This document shows, one piece after another, positions 1 through 9,026 of a stretch of 64,000 nt of DNA (position 1 is its first letter; each line of letters begins with the position of its first letter). The position numbers and the translations under genes were made by a program. The notes beneath the pieces were generated by a model. That model saw only the letters and a list, made by a program, of their open reading frames with translations. It made no database searches and was not told the DNA's origin. Source of the stretch: Mycobacterium lepraemurium (GTDB lineage: Bacteria > Actinomycetota > Actinomycetes > Mycobacteriales > Mycobacteriaceae); the NCBI GenBank assembly GCA_002291465.1, contig CP021238.1, positions 3,348,001 through 3,412,000 on the forward strand, read 5' to 3'.

Positions 1-137
1 CGGCCGCCGCCGACTTCGTCAGCTCGGTCAACGGCGGCAACAAGACGGTTCCGACGGTGAAGTTCGCCGACGGTTCCACACTGACCAACCCTAGCGCCGC
101 GCAGGTGAAGGCCAAGCTGGCCGAAGCCGGCAACTGA
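1..137 (+). CDS. Mycoredoxin / glutaredoxin-like protein, C-terminal fragment
   Basis: Partial gene entering from the left edge; 44 codons remain before TGA at 135-137. The reading frame starts at position 3 and shows a TVPTVKFADGSTLTNP stretch, the cis-Pro loop (TVP) and following strand typical of glutaredoxin-fold mycoredoxins. The CxxC active site lies outside the window. In M. tuberculosis the small glutaredoxin-like gene Rv3198A sits next to nudC in the same arrangement, which supports the call. Its product would reduce mycothiol mixed disulfides in the cytoplasm. It converges on nudC with only 8 bases between the stops. Confidence 0.8.
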   Translation, partial: AAADFVSSVNGGNKTVPTVKFADGSTLTNPSAAQVKAKLAEAGN

Positions 138-145
138 CCACCGGG

Positions 146-1077
146 TCAGTCGAACGCGGCCCAGGATTCGATGATCACCCGCGCGATCGAAATCGACCCG
201 GGCAGTAGGAGTTTCGACTCCGAGTCGGACGACCAGTCCCCGGCCGCCAGCGCGGCGCGCACCTCGTCGCGGGTGAACCACGCCGCCTCGGCGATCTCAC
301 CGTCGTTGAACGCGAAGTCCTGCGCCGGGTCGGCGACGGCGTGGAAGCCGACCATCGGCGAGCGCGGGAACGGCCACGGCTGGCTGCCCAGGTAGCGCAC
401 GTCGCACACGGTCAGCCCGATCTCCTCGCGGACCTCGTGGGCGACACACACCTCGAACGACTCCCCGGCCTCGACGAATCCGGCCAGCAGCGAGAACATC
501 CGCTCCGGCCACACCGCCTGACGGGCCAGCACCGCGCGGTCGCCGCCGTCGTGCACCAGGCAGATCACCGCCGGGTCGATACGCGGGAACTCCTCATGCC
601 CGGTGACCGGGTTGACCCGCGACCAGCCCGCCCGGGCCGGCCTGGTCGGCGAGCCGTCCACCGAGCTGAACCGCGACCGCTCGTGCCAGTTCAGCAGCGC
701 GACGGCCGAGGACATCAGCTGGCTGCTGGTGTCGTCGAAGATCGGGCCGAGGCTGCGCAGGTTCACCACCTCGGCGCGCACCTCGGGATCATCCGGTGCC
801 TGCAGCGCGCCGCGGATGGCCCAGACGTGCCGGCCGTCCTCGAGGCACCCCAGGAAAACCGCCTCCGGCGGGGGCTTGTCACCCAGCTCGGCGGCGGCGC
901 CCAGCACCACCCGGCCGTCGGCGACGAGCACCTGGTTGCGCGAGTCCACCCGCAACAGCGCCGCGTCGGCCCAGCCCGCCGCGGCGGCCTCGACGTCGGT
1001 GCGCAACTGGCCGGCCCGATCGGCGCCCACCCGCGACAGCAGCGGACGCTGCGCAGCTGAAAGTCCGCGATCGCCAT
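146..1077 (-). pseudogene. nudC: NADH pyrophosphatase NudC, 5' end frameshifted
   Basis: Nudix hydrolase that cleaves NADH to NMNH and AMP. The Nudix box is complete (GFVEAGESFEV then REEIGL), followed by the NudC-type SQPWPFPRS motif. The natural start is ATG at 1077-1075, which overlaps the TGA of the upstream channel gene (TGATG, translational coupling) and reads MAIADFQLRSV. About 11 codons later the frame is lost near 1046-1052: one missing C would join ...RSV to PLLSRVGAD, the continuation I recall from M. tuberculosis NudC. The rest of the protein is open. Re-initiation at GTG 1030 would give 294 residues without the first strand. Sequencing error is possible. Confidence 0.8.
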
Positions 1078-2147
1078 CAATGCCCCGCGCTGCGGATATA
1101 GAGCAACCGGTCGTTGACCTCGACCGCGTCCACCTCGGGGGCGTCGATGCGCAGCAGCCGGCCGTCGCGCACCACCCCGAGCACGATGTCACGCAGGTGC
1201 CGAGGCGAGCCGCCGATCTCGGACTGCTCGACCTCCCGCTCGGCGATCGCCAACCCGACGTCGGGCGTCAGCAGGTCCTCGATCATCTCCACCACGCTCG
1301 GGGTGGTGGTGGCCAGGCCGAGCAGCCGGCCCGCCGTCGCCGACGACACCACCACCGAGTCCGTGCCCGACTGCTGCAGCAGGTGCTGATTCTCGGCCTC
1401 CCGAATCGAGGCGACGATCTTGGCGTGCGGCGCGATCTCGCGCGCGGTCAGCGTCACCAGCACAGCGGTGTCGTCGCGGCTGGTGGCCACGATGATGGAC
1501 GCCGCGTGCTGGGCCCCGGCCAGCCGCAGCACGTCGGCCTTAGTGGCGTCGCCGTGCACGGTGACCAGGTCCGCGCTCTCGGCGTGCTCGAGGGTGCTGC
1601 GATCGGTGTCGACGACGACGACCTCGGCCTGGGTGGTCGCGTCGCCCAGGATGGCGGCGACCGCGGTTTTGCCCTTGGTGCCGTAGCCGATCACGATGGT
1701 GTGGTTGCGCACTCTGCTCCTCCAACGCTGAATCTTCCACCCTTGGCGGGACCGCTCGGAGAGCACTTCGAGCGTGGTGCCCACCAAGACGACCAAAAAG
1801 GCAATCCGCAGCGCGGTGAAGATCAGGGTGTGCACCAGGCGGGCGGTCTCGGTGTAGGGCGTGATGTCGCCGTAGCCGGTGGTCGACAGGGACACCGCGG
1901 AGAAATACACGCAGTCCAGAAAGGTCAGCGACCCGCCCCGCAGATCCCGGTAGCCGGACCGGTCGGCGTAGACGATGACGGCGGCGGCGAACAGCGCCAC
2001 CAGCGCGATGGCCAGGCGCCGGGTGATGACGCGGATGGGGCTGGCGTGCTCCTCGGGAATGCGCACCACGCCGACCAACTGGTGGCCGCGCTGGGCGGCC
2101 AGCGTCTGATTCAGACCGCTCAGCTTTCGCGGCCTACCGTTGCGCAC
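1077..2147 (-). CDS. Potassium channel-like protein with RCK (TrkA-N) domain
   Basis: 356-residue membrane protein, counterpart of Rv3200c. A hydrophobic helix near residues 43-62, a pore loop with selectivity filter TTGYGD (about residues 88-93) and a second helix form a two-TM channel unit. A cytosolic Rossmann RCK domain (GYGTKGKTAV near residue 155) and a TrkA-C region follow. It probably gates K+ according to ligand or redox state. The modelled start is GTG 2147. An ATG at 2160 overlaps the adnB stop as ATGA, but its frame closes at TAG after 8 codons, so either GTG is the real start or a small 5' indel exists. The 3' end overlaps nudC. Confidence 0.85.
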   Translation of the reverse strand: MRNGRPRKLSGLNQTLAAQRGHQLVGVVRIPEEHASPIRVITRRLAIALVALFAAAVIVYADRSGYRDLRGGSLTFLDCVYFSAVSLSTTGYGDITPYTETARLVHTLIFTALRIAFLVVLVGTTLEVLSERSRQGWKIQRWRSRVRNHTIVIGYGTKGKTAVAAILGDATTQAEVVVVDTDRSTLEHAESADLVTVHGDATKADVLRLAGAQHAASIIVATSRDDTAVLVTLTAREIAPHAKIVASIREAENQHLLQQSGTDSVVVSSATAGRLLGLATTTPSVVEMIEDLLTPDVGLAIAEREVEQSEIGGSPRHLRDIVLGVVRDGRLLRIDAPEVDAVEVNDRLLYIRSAGH

Positions 2148-2156
2148 GGCGGTCCG

Positions 2157-5100
2157 TCATCGCCTTGACTGCCGCGCTCGGGACACGGGTCTTATGTAAC
2201 CACGGGAACCGGTCGCCCAATACTCGGGCGGCGCGGTCGGTGCGAGCAGAGCGGCCAACTCGTCGGACGTCGGCAGCGCCTCGGGAACCACCGTGGTGCG
2301 CGCCCGCACGTAATGGAAGGCGGTGCGCACCGACGACTCGGGCACCTTCGCCAGCGCCGCCCAGGCCAGGCGGTACACCGCGAGCTGGACGGCGGCCTGG
2401 CGCATCGCTTCCGGGCTGTCCGGTGGCGCACCGGTTTTCCAGTCCACCACGGTGGCGCCGGCGTCCGATTCGGCGAACACCGCGTCGATGCGGCCGCGGA
2501 CCAGCGTGTCACCGATCGGCATTTCGAACGGCACCTCGACGGCGACGGGAGTCCTTGCAGCCCACGGTGATCCGAGGAATGCGGTCTGCAGCTCGGCCAA
2601 TTCCGCGGTGTCACCGACGTCGGAGTCCGCCGCGCCCGGCAGGTCGCCGAGCTCGAACAGGCACTCGGTGCCGTAGAACTTTTGCACCCACGCGTGAAAA
2701 GCGTTGCCCAGCAACGCATGCGGCTCCGGGCGGGACGGCATCCGGTGCCTCAGCCGCTGCACGGCCCCGGCCGGGTCGCGGGCCAGGCCGACCAGCGAGC
2801 TGACCGACAACTGGCCCGGCAGGGCCTGCGGCGGCGGCGGCCCGGTCACGCGGGCCCGCTCGGCCAGCAGCGCGTCGACGTCGGCGGCCCAGCCCTCGAC
2901 ATCGGCGCCCGGATCACCCGGCTCGGCCGCCATCGCCTGCCGCACCAGCGCCGCACCGCGCTCGACCTCGCCGCGCCGGGACGCCAGCGGATCGGCCGGC
3001 CACACCACCTCGACGACATTGTCGCGCAGCGGGTTTCGTTCGCCGTCGGCGGGCGCCGGCGCCCACTGCTCGACCGTTCCGCAGGGGTCGCCGGCCGCGG
3101 CCGAGGCGTCGATGACGTCCTTGATCTCGCAGAGGAAGTCCGACGGGCCGCGCGGTTTGATGCCGGTGTCCGCCCAGTGATGCCCGGATACCAGCAGGGT
3201 GTCTTCGGCCCGGGTGACCGCGACGTACAACAGCCGGCGTTCCTCGTCGACGCGCCGCTGCTCGAGCTGCCGGCAGTGCTCGGAGATCTTGTCTGACAAC
3301 TGCTTGCGGTTGGTGACGTCGGAGGTGTCGAGCACCGGGATGCCCAACGCGCCCGGGCGGGCGCGGTCGCCGCGCAGCAGCGGCGGCAGCTTCGCGGCGT
3401 CGGTGAGCCAGGTGGTCTTGGCGGTGGTGGAGGGAAAGACGCCGCCCGACAGGTGCGCCACCGCCACCAGCTGCCACTCCAGCCCCTTCGCCGAGTGCAC
3501 GGTCAGCACCTGGACGCTGTCGCGTGCGACCGCCAATGGTGCTGCCGGCAAGCCATTTTCGACCGACTCGGCGACATCCAGGAAGGCCAGCAGACCGGTC
3601 ACCGAGGCGGACGCCGACGCGTCGGTGCCGCCGGTGTCGGCGCGTTCGGCGTAGCCGGCGACGACGTCGGCGAACGCGTCCAGATGCTCGGTGCCGGCCC
3701 AGCCCGCCGCGGCCGCGGCGCGGACTTCGCAATCCAGGCCCAGCACCCGGCGCACCTCGGCCACCAGGTCGCCGAGCGGGTGGTCGAGGTGGGCGCGCAG
3801 GGCGCTCAGCTCGGCGGCCAGCGCGGCGATGCGCGCATACCCCGCAGCCGAATACCCTTCGGCCGGGCCGGGATCGGCGATCGCGTCGGCCAGGCACACG
3901 GCGTCGGCTTCGACGTTGCGGGGATCGGCGGCGCTGGCGATCGCCTCGGCCGTGGCCGGCCCGCCGACCGTCCCGGCGCCACCGAGGGCGCGGGCGCGTT
4001 GCCACAGCGCGGCCAGGTCGCGCGCGCCCAGGCGCCAGCGCGGGCCAGTGAGCACCCGCATCGCGGCCGCCCCGGCGGTCGGATCGGCGACCAGCCGCAG
4101 CATGGCCACCAGCTCGGCGACCTCGGGCACGGACAGCAACCCAGCCAGCCCGACGACCTCTACCGGGATCCCGCGGGCCCGCAGCGCGTCGGCGATGGGC
4201 GCGGCGTCGGCGTTGCGGCGCACCAGCACCGCGGCCGTGGGCGGGGTGACGCCGTCCGCCCGGGCCCGGCGGTAGTGGGCGTCGATGTGGTCGGCGATCC
4301 ATTCGCGTTCGGCGACCACGTCGGGCAGTAGTGCGCAGCGCACGGTGCCCGGCGGGGCGTCCGGCCGCGGGCGCAGGGCATGCACGGCCACCGAACGCCG
4401 GCGCGCCTCGGCCGAGATCGCGTTGGCCACCCGCAGTGTGAGAGGCGGATTGCGCCAGCTGGTCCGCAGCTCGAGCACCGGCGCGGGGGTGCCGTCGGAC
4501 CGGGGGAAGTCGGTGGTGAACCGGGGCAGGTTGGTCGCCGAGGCGCCGCGCCAGCCGTAGATCGACTGGATGGGGTCGCCGACGGCGGTCAAGGCCAGCC
4601 CGTCGTCGCCACCGCCGCCGAACAGCGCCGACAGCGCGATGCGCTGGGCGTGGCCGGTGTCCTGGTATTCGTCCAGCAGCACCACCCGGTAGCGGCCGCG
4701 CAGGTCGGCGCCGACCTGCGGGAAGGCCGCGGCCAGCCGCGCCGCGGACGCCATCTGCATGCCGAAGTCCATCACCTTGGCCGCGCGCATCCGCTCGTCG
4801 AGCGCCTCCAGCAGCGGGACCAGCTCGGCCCGCTCGGACTGGGTGCCCGACAGCCGCAGCAGCCATTGGCTGGGGCCGCGGTCACGCTGGTACGGGCCGG
4901 CGGGCAGGGCATGCACGAGCCGCTCCAGTGCCAGGTGGGTCTCGCGCAGCTGGGAGGTGTCCACCAGGTGTTCGGCCAGCTGTCCCCACAGCCGCAGCAC
5001 CATCGAGGTGACGGCGGCCGGCGTCTTGTCGGTCCGCAGCGGCCCGCGGTATCGGTTCACCACGTCAAAAGCCAGCTGCCACAACTCGGTTTCGCTGAGC

Positions 5101-5516
5101 AGCCGGGTGTCCGGCTCGACCGGCAGCAGCAGGCCGTAGTCGCGCAGCAGCGAGCCAGCGAAGGCGTGATAGGTGCTGACCACCGGGGCGGCTTCGGGGT
5201 CGACGGCACCGTGGTTCGGGCTCGCCGCCCCCAACCCGACGCCGGCCAACCGGGCCAGCCGGGAACGGACCCGGCGCAACAACTGGCCGGCGGCCTTGCG
5301 GGTGAACGTCAGCCCCAGCACCTGGCCGGGGTGGGCGTAGCCGTTGGCGATCAGCCAGGCCACCCGCGCGGCCATGGTCTCGGTCTTGCCGGCACCGGCC
5401 CCGGCGATGACGACCAGCGGCCCCGGCGGCGCGGCGATGACGGCGGCCTGCTCCTCGGTTGGCGGGAAAAGCCCGAGGGCGCAAGCCAATTCGCGGGGGC
5501 TGTAGCGGTCGCTCAT
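2157..5516 (-). CDS. adnB: AdnB subunit of helicase-nuclease AdnAB
   Basis: UvrD-like SF1 helicase fused to a RecB-type nuclease, 1119 residues. With AdnA it resects double-strand breaks. The Walker A motif GAGAGKT lies near residue 40, with LDEYQDTG (Walker B/motif II) and VGDPIQSIYGWRGA (motif III) following, then QVLTVHSAKGLEW and VAVTRAEDTL helicase motifs. The C-terminal nuclease core is VVDWKTGAPP with RGRIDAVF upstream. Start ATG 5516 reads MSDRYSPREL and overlaps the adnA stop by 4 bases (ATGA), so longer upstream readings are rejected. Unlike AdnA, no Fe-S cysteine quartet is visible around the nuclease. Equivalent to Rv3201c. Confidence 0.93.
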   Translation of the reverse strand: MSDRYSPRELACALGLFPPTEEQAAVIAAPPGPLVVIAGAGAGKTETMAARVAWLIANGYAHPGQVLGLTFTRKAAGQLLRRVRSRLARLAGVGLGAASPNHGAVDPEAAPVVSTYHAFAGSLLRDYGLLLPVEPDTRLLSETELWQLAFDVVNRYRGPLRTDKTPAAVTSMVLRLWGQLAEHLVDTSQLRETHLALERLVHALPAGPYQRDRGPSQWLLRLSGTQSERAELVPLLEALDERMRAAKVMDFGMQMASAARLAAAFPQVGADLRGRYRVVLLDEYQDTGHAQRIALSALFGGGGDDGLALTAVGDPIQSIYGWRGASATNLPRFTTDFPRSDGTPAPVLELRTSWRNPPLTLRVANAISAEARRRSVAVHALRPRPDAPPGTVRCALLPDVVAEREWIADHIDAHYRRARADGVTPPTAAVLVRRNADAAPIADALRARGIPVEVVGLAGLLSVPEVAELVAMLRLVADPTAGAAAMRVLTGPRWRLGARDLAALWQRARALGGAGTVGGPATAEAIASAADPRNVEADAVCLADAIADPGPAEGYSAAGYARIAALAAELSALRAHLDHPLGDLVAEVRRVLGLDCEVRAAAAAGWAGTEHLDAFADVVAGYAERADTGGTDASASASVTGLLAFLDVAESVENGLPAAPLAVARDSVQVLTVHSAKGLEWQLVAVAHLSGGVFPSTTAKTTWLTDAAKLPPLLRGDRARPGALGIPVLDTSDVTNRKQLSDKISEHCRQLEQRRVDEERRLLYVAVTRAEDTLLVSGHHWADTGIKPRGPSDFLCEIKDVIDASAAAGDPCGTVEQWAPAPADGERNPLRDNVVEVVWPADPLASRRGEVERGAALVRQAMAAEPGDPGADVEGWAADVDALLAERARVTGPPPPQALPGQLSVSSLVGLARDPAGAVQRLRHRMPSRPEPHALLGNAFHAWVQKFYGTECLFELGDLPGAADSDVGDTAELAELQTAFLGSPWAARTPVAVEVPFEMPIGDTLVRGRIDAVFAESDAGATVVDWKTGAPPDSPEAMRQAAVQLAVYRLAWAALAKVPESSVRTAFHYVRARTTVVPEALPTSDELAALLAPTAPPEYWATGSRGYIRPVSRARQSRR

Positions 5517-8500
5517 CGGCCGGACCCGTCGGCGTGGGCGGGGCAGAAGGGCCGCAGCGGGCAGTGGGTGCAGCCGTCGTTGCGCCGCGCGATGAACTGC
5601 GGGCCGGCCGTCGCGTCCGCCACCCGCTGCAGCGCCTCCCGCCATTGGTCGGCGGCGGCCGCCGTCAGCGGATCCTGCTCGCGCTCGACCACCCCGGATG
5701 CCGCGGTCTTGCCGACGTAAACCAGCCGCGCCCCACCGGGTTCCGCGTCGCCGCCCGCGGCGCCGAGCAAGCCGTGCGCCACCGCCAGCTGATACAACGC
5801 CAGCTGCGCGTGTTGCTGAGCGTCGTCCTTGCTGACCGGGGTCTTGCCGGTTTTGACGTCGACGATCACCAGCCGACCGGCGGCGTCGCGCTCCAGCCGG
5901 TCCACCCGGCCGAGCAGCCGGACCTCGCGGCCGTCACCGGTGGGCAGCGTGCCGTCGATCTCGACCTCGACGCCGACCTCGGTCAGCGCGCCGCGGGTGT
6001 TCGCCCGCCACTGCGCGAACGCCTCCAGCATCGCGCGGTGGCGGGCCAACTCGTTGTCCGAATGCCATTGCGCGGCAAAGGGTAAGTGCCGCCAGGCGCG
6101 GTCCAGCTCGGCCACCAGTTCGGCCGGGCTGCGGTGCGGTTGGGCGATCAGGGCGTGCACCACCGAACCGATGGCCGAGCGCATGTCGCGCGGGTCGGTG
6201 CCGCCGTGCCGTTCGGCCAGCCAGCGCAGCGGGCAGTCGGTGAGCGTCTGCATGGTCGACGGTGTCAAGGTGACGACGTGGCCGCCGCCGCGCAGTGGTT
6301 CGGCGGTGCTGACCGGGATCAGGCCGTGCCAGCTGGCCGGGTCGGCGCCGGGCACCCCGACTTGGGCCAGTCTGGCCAATCGCGTTGCCGAGCAACGACG
6401 TTCGAGCTCGTCCACGGCGCCGTCCGGCGCGCACACCACCCCACGCAGCCGCCCCACCAGCGCGGCCGCCGACAACACCCGGGGGGCCGAAACGGGCTGC
6501 AGGGCAGCGGGTTCGACGTCTTCGCCGGCCCACTGCGCGATTTCGTAGCAGAACGGCGACGGCAGCGCGGCCTCGTGATCCGCCCCGTCGGTGTCGCTGT
6601 CCACCGCCGTCACCAGCAACCGCTGCCGGGCCCGGCCCATGGCCGCCACCAGCAACCTGCGCTCCTCGGCCAGCAGCGGCGCCCGCACCGAGGCGTCGGC
6701 GGTGACCCCGTCCAGCACGTCCAGCAGCCGCTGGGTTCCCAGCACCCCGCCGCGCGGAACAGTGTTGGGCCACAACCCGTCCTGCAGCCCGGCGATCACC
6801 ACGAAATCCCATTCGCGGCCCAGCGCGGCGTGCGCGCTGAGCACGCTGACCTGCTCCGCGGTGGCCACCGGCTCGGGGCCGGCGTCGGGCAGCTGCAGCG
6901 CGGCGACGTGCTCGACCAGCCCGCGCAGCGACGCGCCCGAGGTGCGCGACACGTAGTCGTCGGTGATGTCGAACAGCGCGGTCACCGAGTCGAGGTCCCG
7001 GCCGGCCTGGGCGGCGGCGGGGCCGCCGCGCTCGCTGACCGACAGCCAGCGGCGCTGCAGCCCCGACCGGTGCCAGGCGGCCCACAGGATGTAACGCGGG
7101 TCCTGACCGTCGCGGTGGCAGCGCCCGGCCGCGTCCAGCACCGCGCGAACCCGGCGCAGAGCCCGGAACGGTGCACCGGGCGGCGGCGCGCTACCGGTGA
7201 GCGCCTCGACCAACAGCTCGGCGAAATCACCGGGCGGGCGTCCGGCGTTGGCGCGCTGCAGGTTTCGCCGCAGCTGCCGCAACGACACCGGGTCGACGCG
7301 GCCGATCGGGCCTGTCAGCAACGCCAGCACCCGCTGCCCGTCCAGGCCGTCGACGGTGGCCAGCAGCACGGTCAGCAGCGCGCGCACCGCCGGCTGCTCG
7401 GCCAACGGCCCGCTCGCCGCCGGCGCGGTCACCGGCACCCCGGCGGCGGCCAGCGCCCGCGGCAACCGCGCGCCGGCCCGCGGCACCGAGCGCACGATCA
7501 CAGCCATCTGCGACCAGGGCACGCCGTCTACCAGGTGGGCGCGCCGCAGCGCGTCGGCGATGGCGGCCGCCTCGGCGTGCCCGGACGCGGCCAGCCGCAC
7601 GCCGACCGAGCCCTCCCCCGGTCCGGCGCCCTCGATGCGGCGGCCGGCGCTGCTGCCGGGCAGCCGCCCCGCGACGCCGCTGACCGCGCGCGCGACGGCC
7701 GGGGCGCAGCGGTGCGACGTGGTCAGCGTCACCGCCGGCGCCGCGCCGTCGAGCAGCGAGCCGGGATCGCCACCGCGGAAGCCGAACACCGCCTGGTTGG
7801 GGTCCCCGGCCATCAGCACCAGATCGGCGCCCGCGGCCAGCACCCGCACCAGCCGCGCGGCCTGCGGGTCCAGCTGCTGGGCGTCGTCGACCAACAGCAC
7901 CCGGATCCGGCCGCGCTCGGCGGCCAGCAGCTCGGCGTCGACGGCGAAGGCCTCCAGCGCCGCACCCACGAGTTCGGCGGCACCCAGCGCGGGCGTCGTC
8001 GCCTCCGGGGCGGCCGTCCCCACCGCCGCGCGCAGCAACATCACCTGTTCGTACTGGCGCGCGAACTGACCGGCGGCCACCCATTCCGGCCGTCGGCAGC
8101 GCCGGCCGAGCCGCTCCAATGCCTGAGGGTCGACACCGCGTTCGGCGCAGCGCGCCAACAGGTTTCGCAGTTCGGTGGCGAAACCCGCGGTGCTCAGCGC
8201 CGGACGCAGCGCGGCCGGCCAGGCCGTCGCCGCGCGCGGGCCGTCGGCGAGATCCCCGGCCAGCAGTTCCCGGATGATCGCGTCCTGTTCGGCGCTGGTG
8301 ACCAGCCGCGGCGGCGCCTCGCCGGCGCGCTCGGCGGCGAGGCGCAACACCGCGTACGCGTAACCGTGCACGGTGCGCACCAACGGTTCGCGGACGGCCG
8401 GGCCGGCGCCCGCCGACCGCAGCAGTGCCGTCGTCAAGGCGCTGCGCTCGGCCATCGGAAGCCGGCCGGAACCGGTGAGCAGCAGCACCGATTCCGGGTT

Positions 8501-8641
8501 GACGCCGGCCTCGATCTGGGCGACCGCGGCGTCGACGAGCAGGCTGCTCTTGCCGGTGCCCGGCCCGCCGAGCACCCGGACGGTCCCGCGGGCACCGGGC
8601 GCCAGCACGGCGCCCGCCTGCGAATCCCAGGTGAATGACAT
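5513..8641 (-). CDS. adnA: AdnA subunit of helicase-nuclease AdnAB
   Basis: First gene of the adnAB operon, 1042 residues from ATG 8641 (MSFTWDSQAG). N-terminal SF1 motor: Walker A GGPGTGKSS near residue 30, LLVDDAQQLDP, and MAGDPNQAVFGFRGGDPGS. C-terminal RecB-type nuclease: VIVDVKTGKTP. A cysteine in LTDCPLRW plus three in CTHCPLRPFC at the extreme C-terminus form the four-cysteine pattern known from Fe-S-staple nucleases (AddB/Cas4 type). Known role: partner of AdnB in mycobacterial end resection. Four-base overlap with adnB implies strict co-translation. Equivalent to Rv3202c. Confidence 0.93.
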   Translation of the reverse strand: MSFTWDSQAGAVLAPGARGTVRVLGGPGTGKSSLLVDAAVAQIEAGVNPESVLLLTGSGRLPMAERSALTTALLRSAGAGPAVREPLVRTVHGYAYAVLRLAAERAGEAPPRLVTSAEQDAIIRELLAGDLADGPRAATAWPAALRPALSTAGFATELRNLLARCAERGVDPQALERLGRRCRRPEWVAAGQFARQYEQVMLLRAAVGTAAPEATTPALGAAELVGAALEAFAVDAELLAAERGRIRVLLVDDAQQLDPQAARLVRVLAAGADLVLMAGDPNQAVFGFRGGDPGSLLDGAAPAVTLTTSHRCAPAVARAVSGVAGRLPGSSAGRRIEGAGPGEGSVGVRLAASGHAEAAAIADALRRAHLVDGVPWSQMAVIVRSVPRAGARLPRALAAAGVPVTAPAASGPLAEQPAVRALLTVLLATVDGLDGQRVLALLTGPIGRVDPVSLRQLRRNLQRANAGRPPGDFAELLVEALTGSAPPPGAPFRALRRVRAVLDAAGRCHRDGQDPRYILWAAWHRSGLQRRWLSVSERGGPAAAQAGRDLDSVTALFDITDDYVSRTSGASLRGLVEHVAALQLPDAGPEPVATAEQVSVLSAHAALGREWDFVVIAGLQDGLWPNTVPRGGVLGTQRLLDVLDGVTADASVRAPLLAEERRLLVAAMGRARQRLLVTAVDSDTDGADHEAALPSPFCYEIAQWAGEDVEPAALQPVSAPRVLSAAALVGRLRGVVCAPDGAVDELERRCSATRLARLAQVGVPGADPASWHGLIPVSTAEPLRGGGHVVTLTPSTMQTLTDCPLRWLAERHGGTDPRDMRSAIGSVVHALIAQPHRSPAELVAELDRAWRHLPFAAQWHSDNELARHRAMLEAFAQWRANTRGALTEVGVEVEIDGTLPTGDGREVRLLGRVDRLERDAAGRLVIVDVKTGKTPVSKDDAQQHAQLALYQLAVAHGLLGAAGGDAEPGGARLVYVGKTAASGVVEREQDPLTAAAADQWREALQRVADATAGPQFIARRNDGCTHCPLRPFCPAHADGSGR

Positions 8642-8765
8642 GGCTGCATGCAATCACCGGGGTGTGACAAGCGAGCGTGACCTGCACCGACACCACCTCC
8701 CTACCCTGGAAGGCGGCGCAGCGCGAACAATGGTGCTTCAACAACCGAAGGAGGGGTCCAGGACC
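8642..8765. promoter_or_regulatory. Divergent intergenic region adnA / small acidic gene
   Basis: 124 bases without coding sequence between two divergent starts. A clear Shine-Dalgarno sequence AAGGAGG lies near 8748-8754, about 11 bases before ATG 8766. No strong palindrome was seen. Promoters for both directions must lie here, but I cannot place their boxes with confidence. Confidence 0.5.
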
Positions 8766-8966
8766 ATGAAGGACGAACGCGGCTTTCCCATCGACGAGCC
8801 GCCCGAAGGCGACGTCGCCGAGAAACAGCGGCCCGTCGATTCCGACGACGAGACCGGCCTGGACACCGAGTACGTGAGTGCGGGCGATCACGAGGCCAAC
8901 GAGGCCGACGTGATCGACCAGGCCTACATCGTCTCCACCGAGGACGAGTGGGATGACGACCGCTGA
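8766..8966 (+). CDS. Small highly acidic conserved hypothetical protein
   Basis: 66-residue protein beginning MKDERGFPIDEPPEGDVAE and ending EDEWDDDR. More than a third of residues are Asp or Glu, there is no cysteine and no hydrophobic segment, so it is probably a soluble, partly disordered cytosolic protein. The ATG is chosen for its strong AAGGAGG ribosome binding site; the frame runs upstream without another good start. It sits divergently from adnAB and 60 bases before lipV. No function is known to me; a small annotated gene occurs at this place in M. tuberculosis (Rv3202A). Confidence 0.75.
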   Translation: MKDERGFPIDEPPEGDVAEKQRPVDSDDETGLDTEYVSAGDHEANEADVIDQAYIVSTEDEWDDDR

Positions 8967-9026
8967 GCGCGGTACCGCGGCGGGCCGCCCGCGCACCGCG
9001 ACCGCGGCGGCTGGCACCATCAACGG

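Noticed and set aside
5517..5645. Longer adnB start upstream of ATG 5516
   Set aside because: It would overlap adnA by over 120 bases; the ATGA junction at 5516 is the natural start.
6086..8638. 850-codon plus-strand frame opposite adnA
   Set aside because: Antisense shadow of adnA; Arg/Gly/Gln-rich, no motif, no ribosome binding site.
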